A DNA stretch of 64,000 nt, taken from the NCBI GenBank assembly GCA_024734555.1, contig JANPWX010000109.1:298484-362483 (forward strand), read 5' to 3'. The notes under the pieces are model-generated. The model was not told the origin of the DNA and did no database searches. It saw only the letters and a program-made list of their open reading frames with translations. The translations under genes and the position numbers were made by a program. Of the stretch, positions 13,701 to 25,221 are shown piece after piece. Every line of letters starts with the position of its first letter. Positions within the stretch are counted from its first letter, which is position 1. The stretch comes from Trochalopteron elliotii. Taxonomy: Eukaryota > Chordata > Aves > Passeriformes > Leiothrichidae.

Positions 13701-14489
13701 CAGTAACGTTCCTGCTGTCTGTTTTTGTTTGTTGATAGTCACTCAAATGCCCATACAGAAGTGGTTTCTAAATTCAAATGGCTTTTTCTTTCCTTGTATT
13801 TATTTGTCTGTTATCTGGAAATGTGGATGTAATATTCACCTTTTGTGCTCACACCATTGGTGCCAAGGAATGAGACTCTTGGGAAATGAACAGTAGGCCT
13901 CATGCTTTGCCTATAAAGTGACCAAGCCTCTTGTTCAACTGCAAATGCCACTATTAAGTAATTTTGTTCTGCTGATGTTAACTCACTAAAGCACGTGCAA
14001 ACAGCTGGCAGATGTTTTGTGTATGGTCCTGAAGTTCAACATCTTCTGGAAAAGCAAAATAATTTTTTTTCTGTCAGGTCAAGAAAGAAATTATGTTGGC
14101 ACCTCATGGATTTTCATTGAAATTTTAATTTTGTGTCTCCTAATCTAGGACATTGGATGGGATCTTTTTGAGAGGGAATTCACATGGCTTTCATGGTGCT
14201 CTCCTTGAACAAAACAAACCCCACCTCTGCTTTCAACGGGAATGAACTAAGTGATCATGAAACTGAAAAATTCCTAGATACTCACTGTCCTTTCCCTCTT
14301 CCCTCTGCAGGGCACCGGGTGTGTCTGGGGGAACACTTAGCGAGGACCGAGCTCTTCATTTTCTTTGCCAGCCTCCTGCGGGCGTTCACCTTCCGGCCCC
14401 CTGAGGGCGTGACCAACATCGACACTGAGCCCATTTTTGGGGGCACTCTGCAGCCCCACCCCTACAGGGTTTGTGCCATTCCACGCTAG
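4732..14489 (+). CDS. Cytochrome P450 family 2 monooxygenase, intact, nine exons
   Basis: A microsomal haem-thiolate monooxygenase expected to oxidise lipophilic substrates with electrons from P450 reductase; its substrate cannot be read from the sequence. Exons: 4732-4902, 6207-6369, 7122-7271, 8337-8497, 10460-10636, 12128-12269, 12465-12652, 13083-13224 and 14311-14489. The internal lengths (163, 150, 161, 177, 142, 188, 142) are the standard CYP2 pattern, and phase closes to 490 residues, a normal length. Visible elements are an N-terminal membrane anchor (about 7-20), a PPGP hinge, the C-helix WKQQR (W121), the I-helix GGSETS (298-303), ExxR as HEIQR (E355, R358), and the haem loop [10 protein letters not shown] with ligand Cys436. 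Nothing is truncated or frameshifted. Subfamily is unresolved: it looks CYP2J/2W/2AB-like, and a GGA9-type location would suit a bird CYP2AB, but that is inference. P450 relics lie downstream in the same orientation. Confidence 0.93.
5048..5440 (-). other. Unidentified antisense open frame in P450 intron 1
   Basis: A 130-codon frame with a stop codon lies antisense in the first intron of the P450 gene. It is long for such AT-rich DNA, and its residue composition is not obviously low-complexity. I see no domain, no promoter and no convincing splice sites. The sequence upstream on the same strand (to about 5990) shows only short open stretches broken by stops and shifts. It could be the remnant of a processed pseudogene of unknown parent or a chance frame. 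I do not assign a function. Confidence 0.18.
7646..7675. repeat. Two-copy 15-bp tandem duplication in P450 intron 3
   Basis: The word GGCTAAGTAACTATT occurs twice in direct succession (7646-7660 and 7661-7675). The two copies are identical, so the duplication looks recent. It lies in intron 3 and touches no splice site. Confidence 0.85.
12801..12838. repeat. Perfect 15-bp inverted repeat in P450 intron 7
   Basis: The arm CTTCTACTTAGCATG (12801-12815) is followed by an 8-base loop and its exact reverse complement (12824-12838). The hairpin lies in the 430-base intron between exons 7 and 8. It is too short for a canonical pre-microRNA. It may be a chance or replication-slippage palindrome. Confidence 0.85.
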
Positions 14490-17400
14490 GCTGCAGCAGC
14501 CATGGGTGAGCATGAGACAGCCACCTTTACCTCCATGAATTTCCTCCCAATTGTATAAACCTCCTTCTGGCTATTGATGTTTGTCTGTCCCAGAGCTATT
14601 CAGAAAGTGGATGCAAGCCAAGATCCAGATTAACAGTATTTTTGTTGGTCTGGTCTTTGTAAAAGTCACGGATATTCTCACAGGGATCTTGACCATATTC
14701 TCCTCTCCAAGACCATTTGAAGCCAGATGCTGTGGTTCCCAGCCAAAGCCATGCTGTGTCTCCTTGTACTGGTCAAGCAAAATCATCTTCGTGCTCAGTC
14801 CTGAGCAAACCTCACGAAAATTCAACAGAGTATCTCAACCAGAGCTGAGTAGGTGCCATTTCTGTGAGTGTCCTGATGACCTCAAGGAATTTGACTATGG
14901 AAAGCACACTATTAAAGGTCTCTTTTGTTTTTATTTTCCTGAACTTAGCCACTTATTTCGTCAAGAGGTTGCAAAAAACCCAAAACAAACCAAAACCATC
15001 ACCCAAATCCCAGGAAACACATTAGAATGCAGGTGCCTTCACATCTGAATTTGACATTAAGTATCTCCCATATGCTAGGCGAAGGCATTCTAAAGTTGAT
15101 GAAAAAAACTTAAATTTGCTGTTTACAATCAATGCAAATGTGTGACTTTGCAGGCTAATTATAGTTATATTATATTGTCAAGTTGTTAGTGTTTTATTTT
15201 TAATGATGTCAAACCACACCCATTATCGATCCTGCTTGGACGAGGCATTGAATGTGAGATGAGAGAGTCACTTTGCCTGTGAGTTTCACTGCTAACTCTA
15301 TGACAGAGGAATGTAGAGGCTTTGGAAGGCAGCCTCTAGGGGCTACCTGAACACTCAGATAGTCTCCATTTTCTCTGTGCCCTTTACTTTTGTCATTGCA
15401 ACCCACACCACAGTTCCTGGTCTCCATTCAACTCTCCTTTGCCTTCTTTCAGTTCTTGTTCCCACCCACCCTTTATCCATATAAACTCTATTTCAGGATT
15501 CACCTTGATGTGATGACATCTCCTTTTTTTTCTGTACAAGTATTAGTAGAGGAACCCATGCTGAGCTGAAAACAATGACCAGTGTGTTTTCAGGAGGGAG
15601 CTTGGAAAATCTCATCTATTTGTTCTTTAAGGGTCCAGATTATGGAAAGAACAGCACAGTAACTATGGAGGGCACACTAGAGGTGATTTAGTGTAAGAAA
15701 AGACATAAATGACAATGTGATGCAGGAATTCTAAAACATCTGTTATTTAAGGTAGCTGCTCCTTGGCACTGATTCAACTCAAAAGTAGACAGTTTGAGCA
15801 CACAGCTGGAGATAACAGCCAAGTTCATCTGTAACTTTGTTAAAGTGACGTGCTGGAGAGTTCTTGTATGCAAATCACTTTTGGAAAGGATTCAAATGTT
15901 GGAGTTGAGTAGAGCTGCCTGTAAACAGCACTGTAAACTTAGCATCAAATTTGTATTGAGGACCAAAGTGCTTTTATGTTGTAATATAAAGTATTTATAA
16001 TTAAATCACTGTGGTACATCTGAACTTCCTGAATTTAAAATGTAGGAGAACGTTACTACAGAGAAGTGAGAACTGATCAGATCCTGGCATGCCTTGTAGC
16101 TCTGGCAGTGGTCTGCTCCAGCACAACCCAGCACCGTCAGGCTCACAGGGCTTTCACAAAGCAACAGCTGTAATAAATAATCCAGCCTGTTACTCCATGC
16201 AGCATGTGTTCCAGGGTCTACACACTCCTACTCAGCCTCCTTTCCAGCTTTATCCACGCTTCTCCTCCACCCTATCCACCCACATCTGCTCGTCTCCAGT
16301 AAACCTGTGTTTCGATTTAAAAGACAGATGCCTGCCAAGGAAGGCAGGAACCTCCATGTGGTTGATGGTGGCAGGAGAGGGAAAAGGGGCTCCCCTTGCA
16401 AAACTCACAGGGAGCAGCTGCTCTCAGTGCCACTCTGGATGGTGAAACGGGCTGTAGCAGGAACCTCAGAGCTGGAACAGCAGAAGTGAGCAGACCAGGG
16501 GGGGCAAACAAAGTGTAACCAAAAGTGCTGAGGCAGTGGCAGGAGCAGTGGGGCTCTGGGGGCATGCCAGGACTCAAGCTGAAGTGTATCCAAAACCCCC
16601 GAAGTAGCAGCAGAAAGCAGTGGGGGTCGGTTGGACCTGGGAAGAGAGAGAAGGTGGAGGGGCGTATGTTGTTTCAGGTTTTCCTCTGGCTCTCACATGT
16701 CCATGTGATATCCTGGGAATGGCAGCTCTCCTTCTTGAGAACTTTCAGAGCACTTACTGGCATCAAGATCCTCCTCCTTTACTGTGTTCAGTGCTATGGC
16801 CAGCTTTGTGCTGTAACATTCCGTACCATGTGTGGAAAATTAATTTCAATTAATCTCAGTAAAACTCACAGCCATGTCTGAAAACTTGCTGAACGAGGTA
16901 TGGTATATTTGCAGGGATGGTGCAAAGGGATCTAGTATTAAGGCTTCACTTGATTTATCATCCTCACAGGTGATTAGGAAGAGCTGAAAAGTCGAACATG
17001 CTTTGCAATGTGACATTTTAAAATTATTCTAAACTCCTTTCAGAACTCTTAGAGGAAAAAAAGGGGTTTATGGGTCTGGCTGAACATAAAAATGAAGACA
17101 CAATGTAGAAAATAATTCATAGAATAAAGCATAGACAAATGTGGGCACAATAAAACACAGGAAAAATAGTTCTAAATTATCTGGGTCATTCTCCAGGATG
17201 CTCTGAGGAGCCACTATAAATCTGTATGAATGATCTGTTCAGGTGATTTCACAGAGCTCATATTAGCTGGAGCAAATCAATGCCTTTATATGCATGTGGA
17301 AACATATCTTATAGAAATGAATAAAAATTTGTGGGTTTTACTGTAGATTTCTCCTTTCTTCAGAGACATCCACAGGAAATAAGGCAATCAGATTTAAAAA

Positions 17401-18790
17401 ACACAGCAGCTATGAACCCTATCTTTTAGATTAAACCAAAAGGTTTTAAAATTTCTTCTTCCCCTTCCTCCATGTACTGAGGGGAATAATTTAAATGAAA
17501 TTGCCATTCAAAATAGCTTTTACAATTTCCCCCTTGGGGAAAGAGGGAAGTCTCAGTAGGAGCTGAGGGAATACAGTGTGCTAGGTGAGAAATAGCTGGT
17601 GGGAAAGTGTCATATATTATACAAATTTCATCTCAGCAGCCCCTGCCCTGCTGAAGGTTCCAGAAAAGAAAAATTACAAGGAGTGAAGCAAAATGCTGGG
17701 AAGGAGAAAAGCCACTTTGCTATTGCTGGAGTAAAAGGACTCCTTTTGTCCTGATAAGCACAGAGGATAGACAGGGAGCAGCAAGAAGCCAAGGGAGCAT
17801 TCAGCAGCTCCTGTTTTAATTTCCTCAGCAGCAGTGTCACAGCTGTGCTGAGAAAAGGAGACCAGACCCCCCTGAGCCAGTTCCTCTCCCCACCACTGAA
17901 AAGAGACTGTGCTGACTTCAAATAGCACCACAGCCAACATGATATCTGCAAGATGTTATGCAGCTTGGGTATTTAAAGTAGCTAGCAGATAAATGGTAAA
18001 ATAATCTAAAGATGCCATGTAAGTAAGGGGTGTTATACATGGAATAATGCTGTATCTGTGACTTACTCTTGTGAAAACAAACATCACTGCCAGAGCCCAT
18101 GGAAAAAAGCATGGGTTTAGGAGAAAGTCTTAAGTCTCAGAAGGAATGGTGCTTTAGCCATGTATTTCTAAATGCTGCTAATCAGTGTCCTGAAATTGAA
18201 CCATCATCATTGTGTCAAAGCATATCTCTTGGGAAAGTTGAGTAGTAGATCTTACAGCCAAAATATACCTTGGATACTTCAATATGTTGAGATCTTCACA
18301 GGAAAGCTTTCAGTTGTCAGAAGCTTGTATGTTTTGCACATTCTTTGGTAAAGAAAGAACAGACAACTGCTGCATTTTCTGGCATCACCAAGGGCTCTGT
18401 CCTGCAGGATGGCACAGGAGGACAGTGGTAGAGGAGTGAGATTCTATGAAATTGTCCTAAAGCTTTCGCTGATATAAGAAAATCCCATTAAGTGTTCTGA
18501 ATTCAGCAGATCAGCAGATCTCTAACAGAAACACCTGCCACTGAAAAACTTCCAGCTTGATCTTTTGCTATCATTCAAATCTTTTTAACACTGCCCATGA
18601 GACAGGGTGCTTTTTCAGACAAGAAGAGACAGAAACTTACAAGATACTACTACTTTCTACTGCTCTCCACATTTACTTGGTTTGGAAAATAAGAGATTCT
18701 GCAAACTATTGTTTGCTGAAGTCATCTGGAGTTGATGACTGTATATGTTGTAATGTTGGCTGTACTCTAAACTCACCCCTCTCATGCCTG
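14490..18790. other. P450 3' flank and intergenic DNA
   Basis: This stretch should hold the P450 3' UTR, but no polyadenylation site stands out. ATTAAA or AATAAA-like words occur at several places (about 14911, 16000, 16172 and 17135) without a deciding context. A 155-codon frame at 14581-15048 starts just after the gene. It has no homology I recognise and is probably chance. No further gene is seen. Confidence 0.5.
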
Positions 18791-18930
18791 AAGATTAAAG
18801 GCAATGCCAGCTCTGCAATATGACAAAGACAACCTGGTCTGGGTCCTCCACGTCCTCTTTTTGGCAGGAACAGAAACCACAGCGACCACTTTGCACTGGG
18901 CATTGCTCCATATTTTGACTTATTCCAGAA
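18791..18930 (+). pseudogene. P450 family 2 exon-6 relic
   Basis: The translation begins KGNASSAI, like the start of CYP2 exon 6. After a single-base frame change it continues YDKDNLVW and LFLAGTETTATTLHWALL. That second part is a near-perfect I-helix with the (A/G)Gx(D/E)T(T/S) oxygen-activation motif. The exon ends degenerate near 18925, with no GT donor where the family has one. No matching exon 5 or exon 7 was found nearby, so only this fragment survives. It shares orientation with the intact P450 upstream and is probably a remnant of a tandem duplicate. Confidence 0.8.
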
Positions 18931-21900
18931 AAAATGGGAGACTAATGAGGTCACATGCAAAACTGCTTGGATTGTGCTTTCTCAGAGAACACACCAAGGT
19001 CATCACAAAGGTAAACAGTTGTAAAACTGCATCCAGTTGGAAATTCATACTCTCTGTGAACTGACAAACACACCTGATTTATTGAGAATCATGGGCTCAC
19101 CCAAGCCCCTTAGCTTCATCTTGCAGGCTTTTACCTTGGCAAGAAGGACCAACTCTTTCTTCCTTTCCGTGGGAGTCAGGATGAAAGTAAAGGAAGCCAG
19201 GCACGCAACCAGCCTGTGAGATAACTGAAGATTACAATGTCTCTGCAGCTGTGCTGTGAGCACAACCAGTTCCCCAGGCCTCTCCCAGGGTGGTCCTGAT
19301 GAGACAGCAGCCTTGACAAATTGCACATTCACTGAGAGAGGGGAAACTCCCATCCTTAATATACAGCTGCAACACGGGATCAAAGCAATACCTTCCTTAC
19401 AGGCCGCCAGTGTCCTTCACCAGTACAGCCTTCAGCTGTGGCAGACCCCCTGAATGTCCTTCAGATTCCTGATGCTGAAGATTCTCTCTCAGAGAAAGGT
19501 TTTATCTGGGGGAGAAAACAGTACTGGCAACTCCTAGGCTCTTGAGAAGTATTTTGCAGTGCTTCATTGTCTTTCACAATGCTTCTGAGGAATAACAAAT
19601 TAATTAGATTTGTTTTCAGTCTTCCATAAAGTTCTCCCATTATTATCTCTCTCCATTCCTGAGCCATCTATACACTTTATACCTGCAAAATCTTATTAGA
19701 GCATTAGCTGAGGATGTTTTAGTGCATTAGAAGGAAACAATCACCAGAGAGTGTAATATAATTTCCGTACAGGGTAGTGCTCTGTTTACTGTCACTGGAG
19801 TGGTTAACTGGGAATGTATTTGTGACAGCAGCAGCCCAGGGCTCTGTGCTGCAGCTAAAACGATCAGGGAGTCTGCCAAAAGGGGTGGTCTTGCCCACTT
19901 CTGTCCTTGGCCACGTTCTCATTCTGCTCAGTGAGGCAGCAGCCAGCAGGTGAGTGTGTTCAGACTGCTGAACCAGCAGAAAACCATTACTGCAACTAAA
20001 ACTGAAAGGCCAGATCAGCCAAATGAATCCAGGCACTTTATAGCTCTGTTACTGGATCCAACCCTGGTGAAAGGGAAAATGAGGGGATGGGACTCCTTGT
20101 TGCTCCTCAAGGCATCTTGCTTACAGGTAGATTACAGGCTGACTATAACTTGAAACTACATGAAACACCTTGTCCAGGATCACAGAGAAGATCTGCAGCA
20201 CAAGTGAATCAGATCTTTAAAGTCCAAGCCAGTGTCCAGAGCAGGGCACCAGCCTTGTTCTCACTGTGAGAGCTGAAAAGGGACCCAAATCAGTTCACTT
20301 GATTCATTCTCCTGCTCACTCTGAGCACAGTGGAAGAGACACACTCCATTGCTGCCCAGATGCCTTTGCCTGGGACTAGTGGTTAATTTCCTGAGCTGCC
20401 CAAGTGCTCCAACATGGCTAATGCCTGTGGGAGTGTGGATCTGGGGGCTGCAGGCTCTGGGGCTAGCAGGTCACAACTGAGTGAGGAGGGACATGAGAAC
20501 AGCAATGTTTTCTAAAAGTCAACTTGTTGTGTATTTTTGTTTTTCTCTGTATCTGGTTTTCTGATTTTCCTGAACATCCAGAGGGCCTAAAGGAAACTGC
20601 CTCCAAGACTGACACCTACCTTTTTAGCCATCTGTGGACACTGGAGCTCCAAACTCTCCATGAAACACTCTTGAAGGTATTTGTGCTTTTTATAGTTTCA
20701 TGAATATTTCAGCTGTAGACTCCTAATGTATCCTTGGCTAGAATGTAAAAGCAGCTTTGTGCTCCTTCTCGGCTTCAGTCTGAGCTATGAGCTTCCCAGG
20801 CAGAGCTCAAGCCCTGTGTCTCCTTGATGGACTTTAGAGAGGACTAGTATTGAGTTGAACGGCCCTGTAGCAACAGTTGGAAGTGGTGTAAAGTACTGAA
20901 CAGTCACCCGGCCAAAAAAAATGTCTGAGAAATCCTGTTATTGTGGCACAAGTTACAAAGAGGAAGGAAAGGAAACAGGAAGAATCAGCAAAAAGGAAGA
21001 TGCAGAAAGCAAAGTTTATTTGCTTAAGGAGTTAATTCTGTAGCCCTTGTTATGGCAATACTGCTGGTTGTGTCTTGGCACAAGGAATGGAAGGTCATGG
21101 AATGCTCCTTGGCAGTGGCCTGACCTGATCAGTGTAAAACCAGCAAAGCAGGTGAGACTGCAGCTCACTAGAGGTGTTACTGCTCCAGGCCAGTCCTTGC
21201 TGTTGAGAAGAGGAATGAAGGGAAAAAGATGAAGAAAAGTGATGTTACCTGTGGTGTTGATATTGAAGGTCGAGTTGAGACAAAATTTCCTCTTCCCCAG
21301 AGTTCTGCTGGTTTTGGGAGTGTGTTGCAAATGTCAGTAATCACCAGAGCCACCGTGCACTGCAAAACAACCAAGGGGATGGATTAAAGTCTTAATCCAT
21401 TTAACTGCATTAAATGAGCAGCTGCACAGACCTGCAGCCAGGTGACATTGTCTGTACTCTTTGGTGGGTAGGGTATCAACACACTGCTTTTCTGGCTTTT
21501 TTGTTTTGTTTGACAGTGTAGAGGAACATCAATAATATTATTGACAATCCTTAATATGGCCTACACACTGCATTTGCCAAGATGAGTCAGGAAGGATTCC
21601 TGCTCAGGATTCAGGCTATGCCTTTATCTCTGTTTGTCCTGGGAAATACACCTATACTGATAAAGAATCGAGTCCCTAAGCCTAGGACACGGATGAGGCA
21701 AAGTGCATTATTAAGGCTCCCTGTTTTCCTGTGTACAAAAGAAAAAACAGGCCCTGCTGTTTCTTTGGGTACCAACTGGAATCCAGTTCAGGGATTCAGG
21801 CACTTTTTTCATCTTCCCTTTCCACCTTACTTGGGCTATTAAGGTAAAAGACTGGACTCCAACAGCTGTGAAAACCATCCTTCAAATTACTGTTCCTTAT

Positions 21901-23066
21901 GGAAAACAGCCATTGCTCCTAACAAGTGACATCAACCAGATGCCCATTCGTATTTGGATGCATTTTCAGTATGATCAGCATATTCCAGAATCTCTGGCTA
22001 CATCTTTTTCCAAAATTTGCAAAGGAGTAGGCCTGCATATGCATCTAGAGAGATGCAGTCCTGTTCATAAATGTTCTGAGTTCATCAGCACATTACCTGC
22101 AAGTGCTCAGATAAAGATCATGTTTTAGATATATACAGCTACATAAATATGTATATGGGTGCATATGGTGCAGGGAAATCTTCATTCATTCATCTGTTTT
22201 ATACTTTAAAATTCCTAAAACATATGTTCAGAAATCCTTACCTCCTATCACAGAGAGTCACAGGCTAGCTGATGTTTCCTATCTGAAATCACAAATCTTT
22301 GTGCAAGGTAACACTATCTCATCTTCCCTCCCTCTGTGCAATTAAGTCTTTCTCAACTACCCAGGTCAAAGAGTTTAAAATTGGTCTCTTAATTTATAGT
22401 TGCCAGAGATTTGATTTGCAGAACTACTGAAAACCGAAACTCCGAAACTGGCAATCAGAAGGATCTGTAAGAGTTAAATACTTCCCAGACTGTTCAGGAT
22501 ACTCAACACATCTCCAAAGAGAAACTCCAGATCAATGACTGATTGAAAAGTTTGCCCCACCGGCCTCACCAGATCCTCCAGCACAGCAGTGAGTGAACAT
22601 TACCATCTAATGGCTGCGCCTGCTAATTACAGCTATAATTCCTACTTTAATGGTGGAGGCTTGTCCTTGTGTAAGTACTGATACACTGAAAAGGCTGTAG
22701 GATTGGAAAACAAATAAACATGGAAAGATAATAAAAGCAGGATTTATGATTTTGCAGTATCCATCAATCACCTCCGGTGGGCAAGGTGAATGGAGGAATC
22801 CTGCTAAAATGTTTCTGGGTAACATGTCACAGTTGCTGCACTGATGGCTGCACATGCTGCAGACACATGAACAATGACCACCATAAATAATAATCCAATG
22901 CATTAGTAACTGTGAAAGCCTTTTAAGATTCTAATAGTGAAACATGATTCCAGACTATTTTTTTTTCCTGACAGCAGGATGAAATTTCTCCCATCCCTTC
23001 CCCAGTCAATGCCAAGGGTTGCACCAGTCCCAGGCTTCTCCCCAGTCCTTCTCCATTTTGTTGCAG
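18931..23066. other. Intergenic DNA between two P450 relics
   Basis: No gene is supported. Short open frames on both strands (for example 112 codons on minus at 19045-19383) lack recognisable motifs. A weak resemblance to P450 exon 2 near 21450-21500 was too poor to call. The stretch is moderately AT-rich, with no obvious transposon ends. Confidence 0.45.
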
Positions 23067-25221
23067 GTGTCATCTGTGCCAACGGGCAAATCTAGAAGCA
23101 GCAGAGATGATTCAGGCTGATGACTGAGAAAGCTAGGACTAGGGAAGAAAATCCTGGAAGCCTGGGTGCAGGATGAAGCTTGCTGCTCCACTGTAAGGGG
23201 AAGAGAGGAAATACAGATCTGTATGTGCTCATGACATAGACTCACTCTCCTTATTTCCAGCCCTGCTTTTTCTGCTGGAAGTTGCAATTTCCGCAGTAGG
23301 TTCGACGAGAGGTTTATACAGCTGATGCTTTCACACTGGAGCCTAGAACATCACACCTGACTCACTGTTCTCCTGCTAACCCTTTATGGGAGAAAGTGAC
23401 AGGTAAGAGGTTCCCAAATCGTGCTGATTCTGCATTTTCCTGTAGGATGAAGTCTTGCCCCAGCTCATTATAAAGGTGCTGGAAGAACAATCCCCCAGTT
23501 TGCTTCTTGACTCCTGCCATCTCAGCTATTTGTGTAATCCCATGCAAAGAGCTCAGCATAACAAAGGGTCAGAGCCTATTAAAGCAGTTAATTATGCAGC
23601 TTGCTTTATTTGTAGGCACGGATCTCTCTGTTCCACTCCCTTCTGCCATCAAAGGGACGTGTTTTTTGGACATTGCTTCGCTACAGAGGCTGTCATGTGC
23701 CAGAGGCTGCCCAGAGCATCGATCCCAGGCCATGGCAGAATTCCATGGCACCCCCTGGCCTCAGGTGAGCAAGGGTTTCCCTGTGATTGTATCAGCATCT
23801 GGCAGCATTCCTCAGTGAGCTGTGGCGTGGAGTGGTTTTTCTTCGCCAAGGCATAGAGAGGAAAAAGAGCTCTTAAATGAACACTGAACTCTGCTGCAGC
23901 CAGCATTCACTGCTGTGCCCTTCTTTCTAAATAATGATCCCTCTGCAACCATTGCTGGCTTGCTATGCCTACAGACCCTTGAATCTTCTGTAACAGCCCT
24001 CTTCAGAGAGACTGGCCTGACTTTACATATATAATATGCAGCATCAAGTTTGCCATGGGGCCAGAATCAGGTTTTTCCTCTTAGCTTGTGCCTTGGAGGG
24101 TTTTGTAATAACCCTGATTTCCTGTATTAGACTGGACTTAAAGAATCATCCAGAATAAACAGGACAAGCTAAAATGAATGTGGCTTTGAGAACTACAGAC
24201 AAGTGTTGACTTAAAATTTAGGAAGGAACAGGTCATCTGGCAAAGACTTGACTTAGAAAACTTAAGAAAAATTGTATCTAAGGGCATTTAATTCTGCCAG
24301 ATCTGAAAGCTACTAGTGGAAAGCAGGCAATCTTGAAATGTATGGTAATGGTCATCCTTAACACACTTCCCTACAAGATAATTTTTTAAATAATTAAGTG
24401 GTCATGCATTTCCTCTAGTCAGACAGGTAACAAATGTGGACCATTGCAATGGTTGGGCACAGTTCGGCTGTGAACATTCAGCCTGTAAGTGCTCTGTGAA
24501 GCCAAGATGTTCATGGTATTCCCCTACTTGTATTTCCAGGTGCAGCTCCAGGACACTTTCCCACCATTGCTGAGGCCTTCAGGCACTTTGATGATGAGAA
24601 GGCTGCTGGCAGTGGCACACCTGCAGGATCTCTGAACTCTTGCTAGGGCTGAGATCAGGCACCACCAGAAGAGCTGGGTGCCTGCACAGCCACAGGACTT
24701 CACTGCTGCATGCCTGAATGAGATGTTAAAGGTAACTAATAATTGTCTCTTAGGCAGCTGCTACATATTTCAAATGCTTCTAGTTAAAGTATTTCCAGCA
24801 GCACTCCTCCCTCCACTCCTCCTTTTCTTCCTGAGAGACTGTTGAGCTATTTCTTTCTTTGAATTCAACCTAAAACATAAAGAGAGTGATGTTTTTCCAC
24901 TCTAGACTGAAAGAAAACTTACTGTGTGCTGTCTTCCTCTTCAGCAAGATCATATTTTTTAACAGAACAACACGGCTGCTTTCTTACCAGCGCCACCAAC
25001 TCACTATGGAGCCAGTGATGAAAAACAGATCTGTTGCTGGAAATTTGCTACGCTGTTAAAACCATCCTAAATCTCACTGCCTGTCTCCTATCTGCAGGCA
25101 AAGGATAACATGCTCTCTACCTTCAGAGTGCAGTGACCACAGATCTCTTCAGAGCGGGCTCAGACACCACCTTCACTTTATGCTGAGCACTCCATGATGG
25201 TGTGCACCTGAAAGTGCAAGG
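23067..25221 (+). pseudogene. Decayed P450 family 2 copy, exons 3 to 6 in order
   Basis: Four degenerate exons appear in the family order. Exon 3 (23067-23220) follows TTGCAG and reads GVICANGQI, then a stop (TAG, 23093-23095) where the C-helix Trp belongs, then KQQR; a frame change restores KLGLGKKILEAWVQDEA. Exon 4 (about 23263-23402) retains VAISAV and FDERFIQLM, with an internal loss. Exon 5 (about 24540-24731) retains FPPLLR, an in-frame stop, then AEIRHHQKSWVPAQPQDF and a GTAACT donor. Exon 6 (about 25098-25221) is frameshifted but keeps TDLFRAGSDTTFTL, followed by TGA (25184-25186) in place of the conserved Trp. Exons 1, 2 and 7-9 were not found. With stops, shifts and deletions it cannot encode an enzyme. 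Similarity to the intact gene at 4.7-14.5 kb and the shared orientation indicate an old tandem duplicate. Confidence 0.8.

Noticed and set aside
14581..15048. 155-codon plus-strand frame just after the P450 stop
   Set aside because: It has no recognisable domain, no splice context and no start context, and it lies where the P450 3' UTR should be. Probably chance.
21445..21500. Weak similarity to P450 exon 2
   Set aside because: A short, gapped nucleotide match with no readable exon-2 motif and no splice sites.
23447..23560. DEVLPQL-like frame after a TGTAG, resembling the start of P450 exon 5
   Set aside because: The resemblance is only about seven residues, and a better exon 5 relic is present at 24540-24731. 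Not enough to call a second copy.
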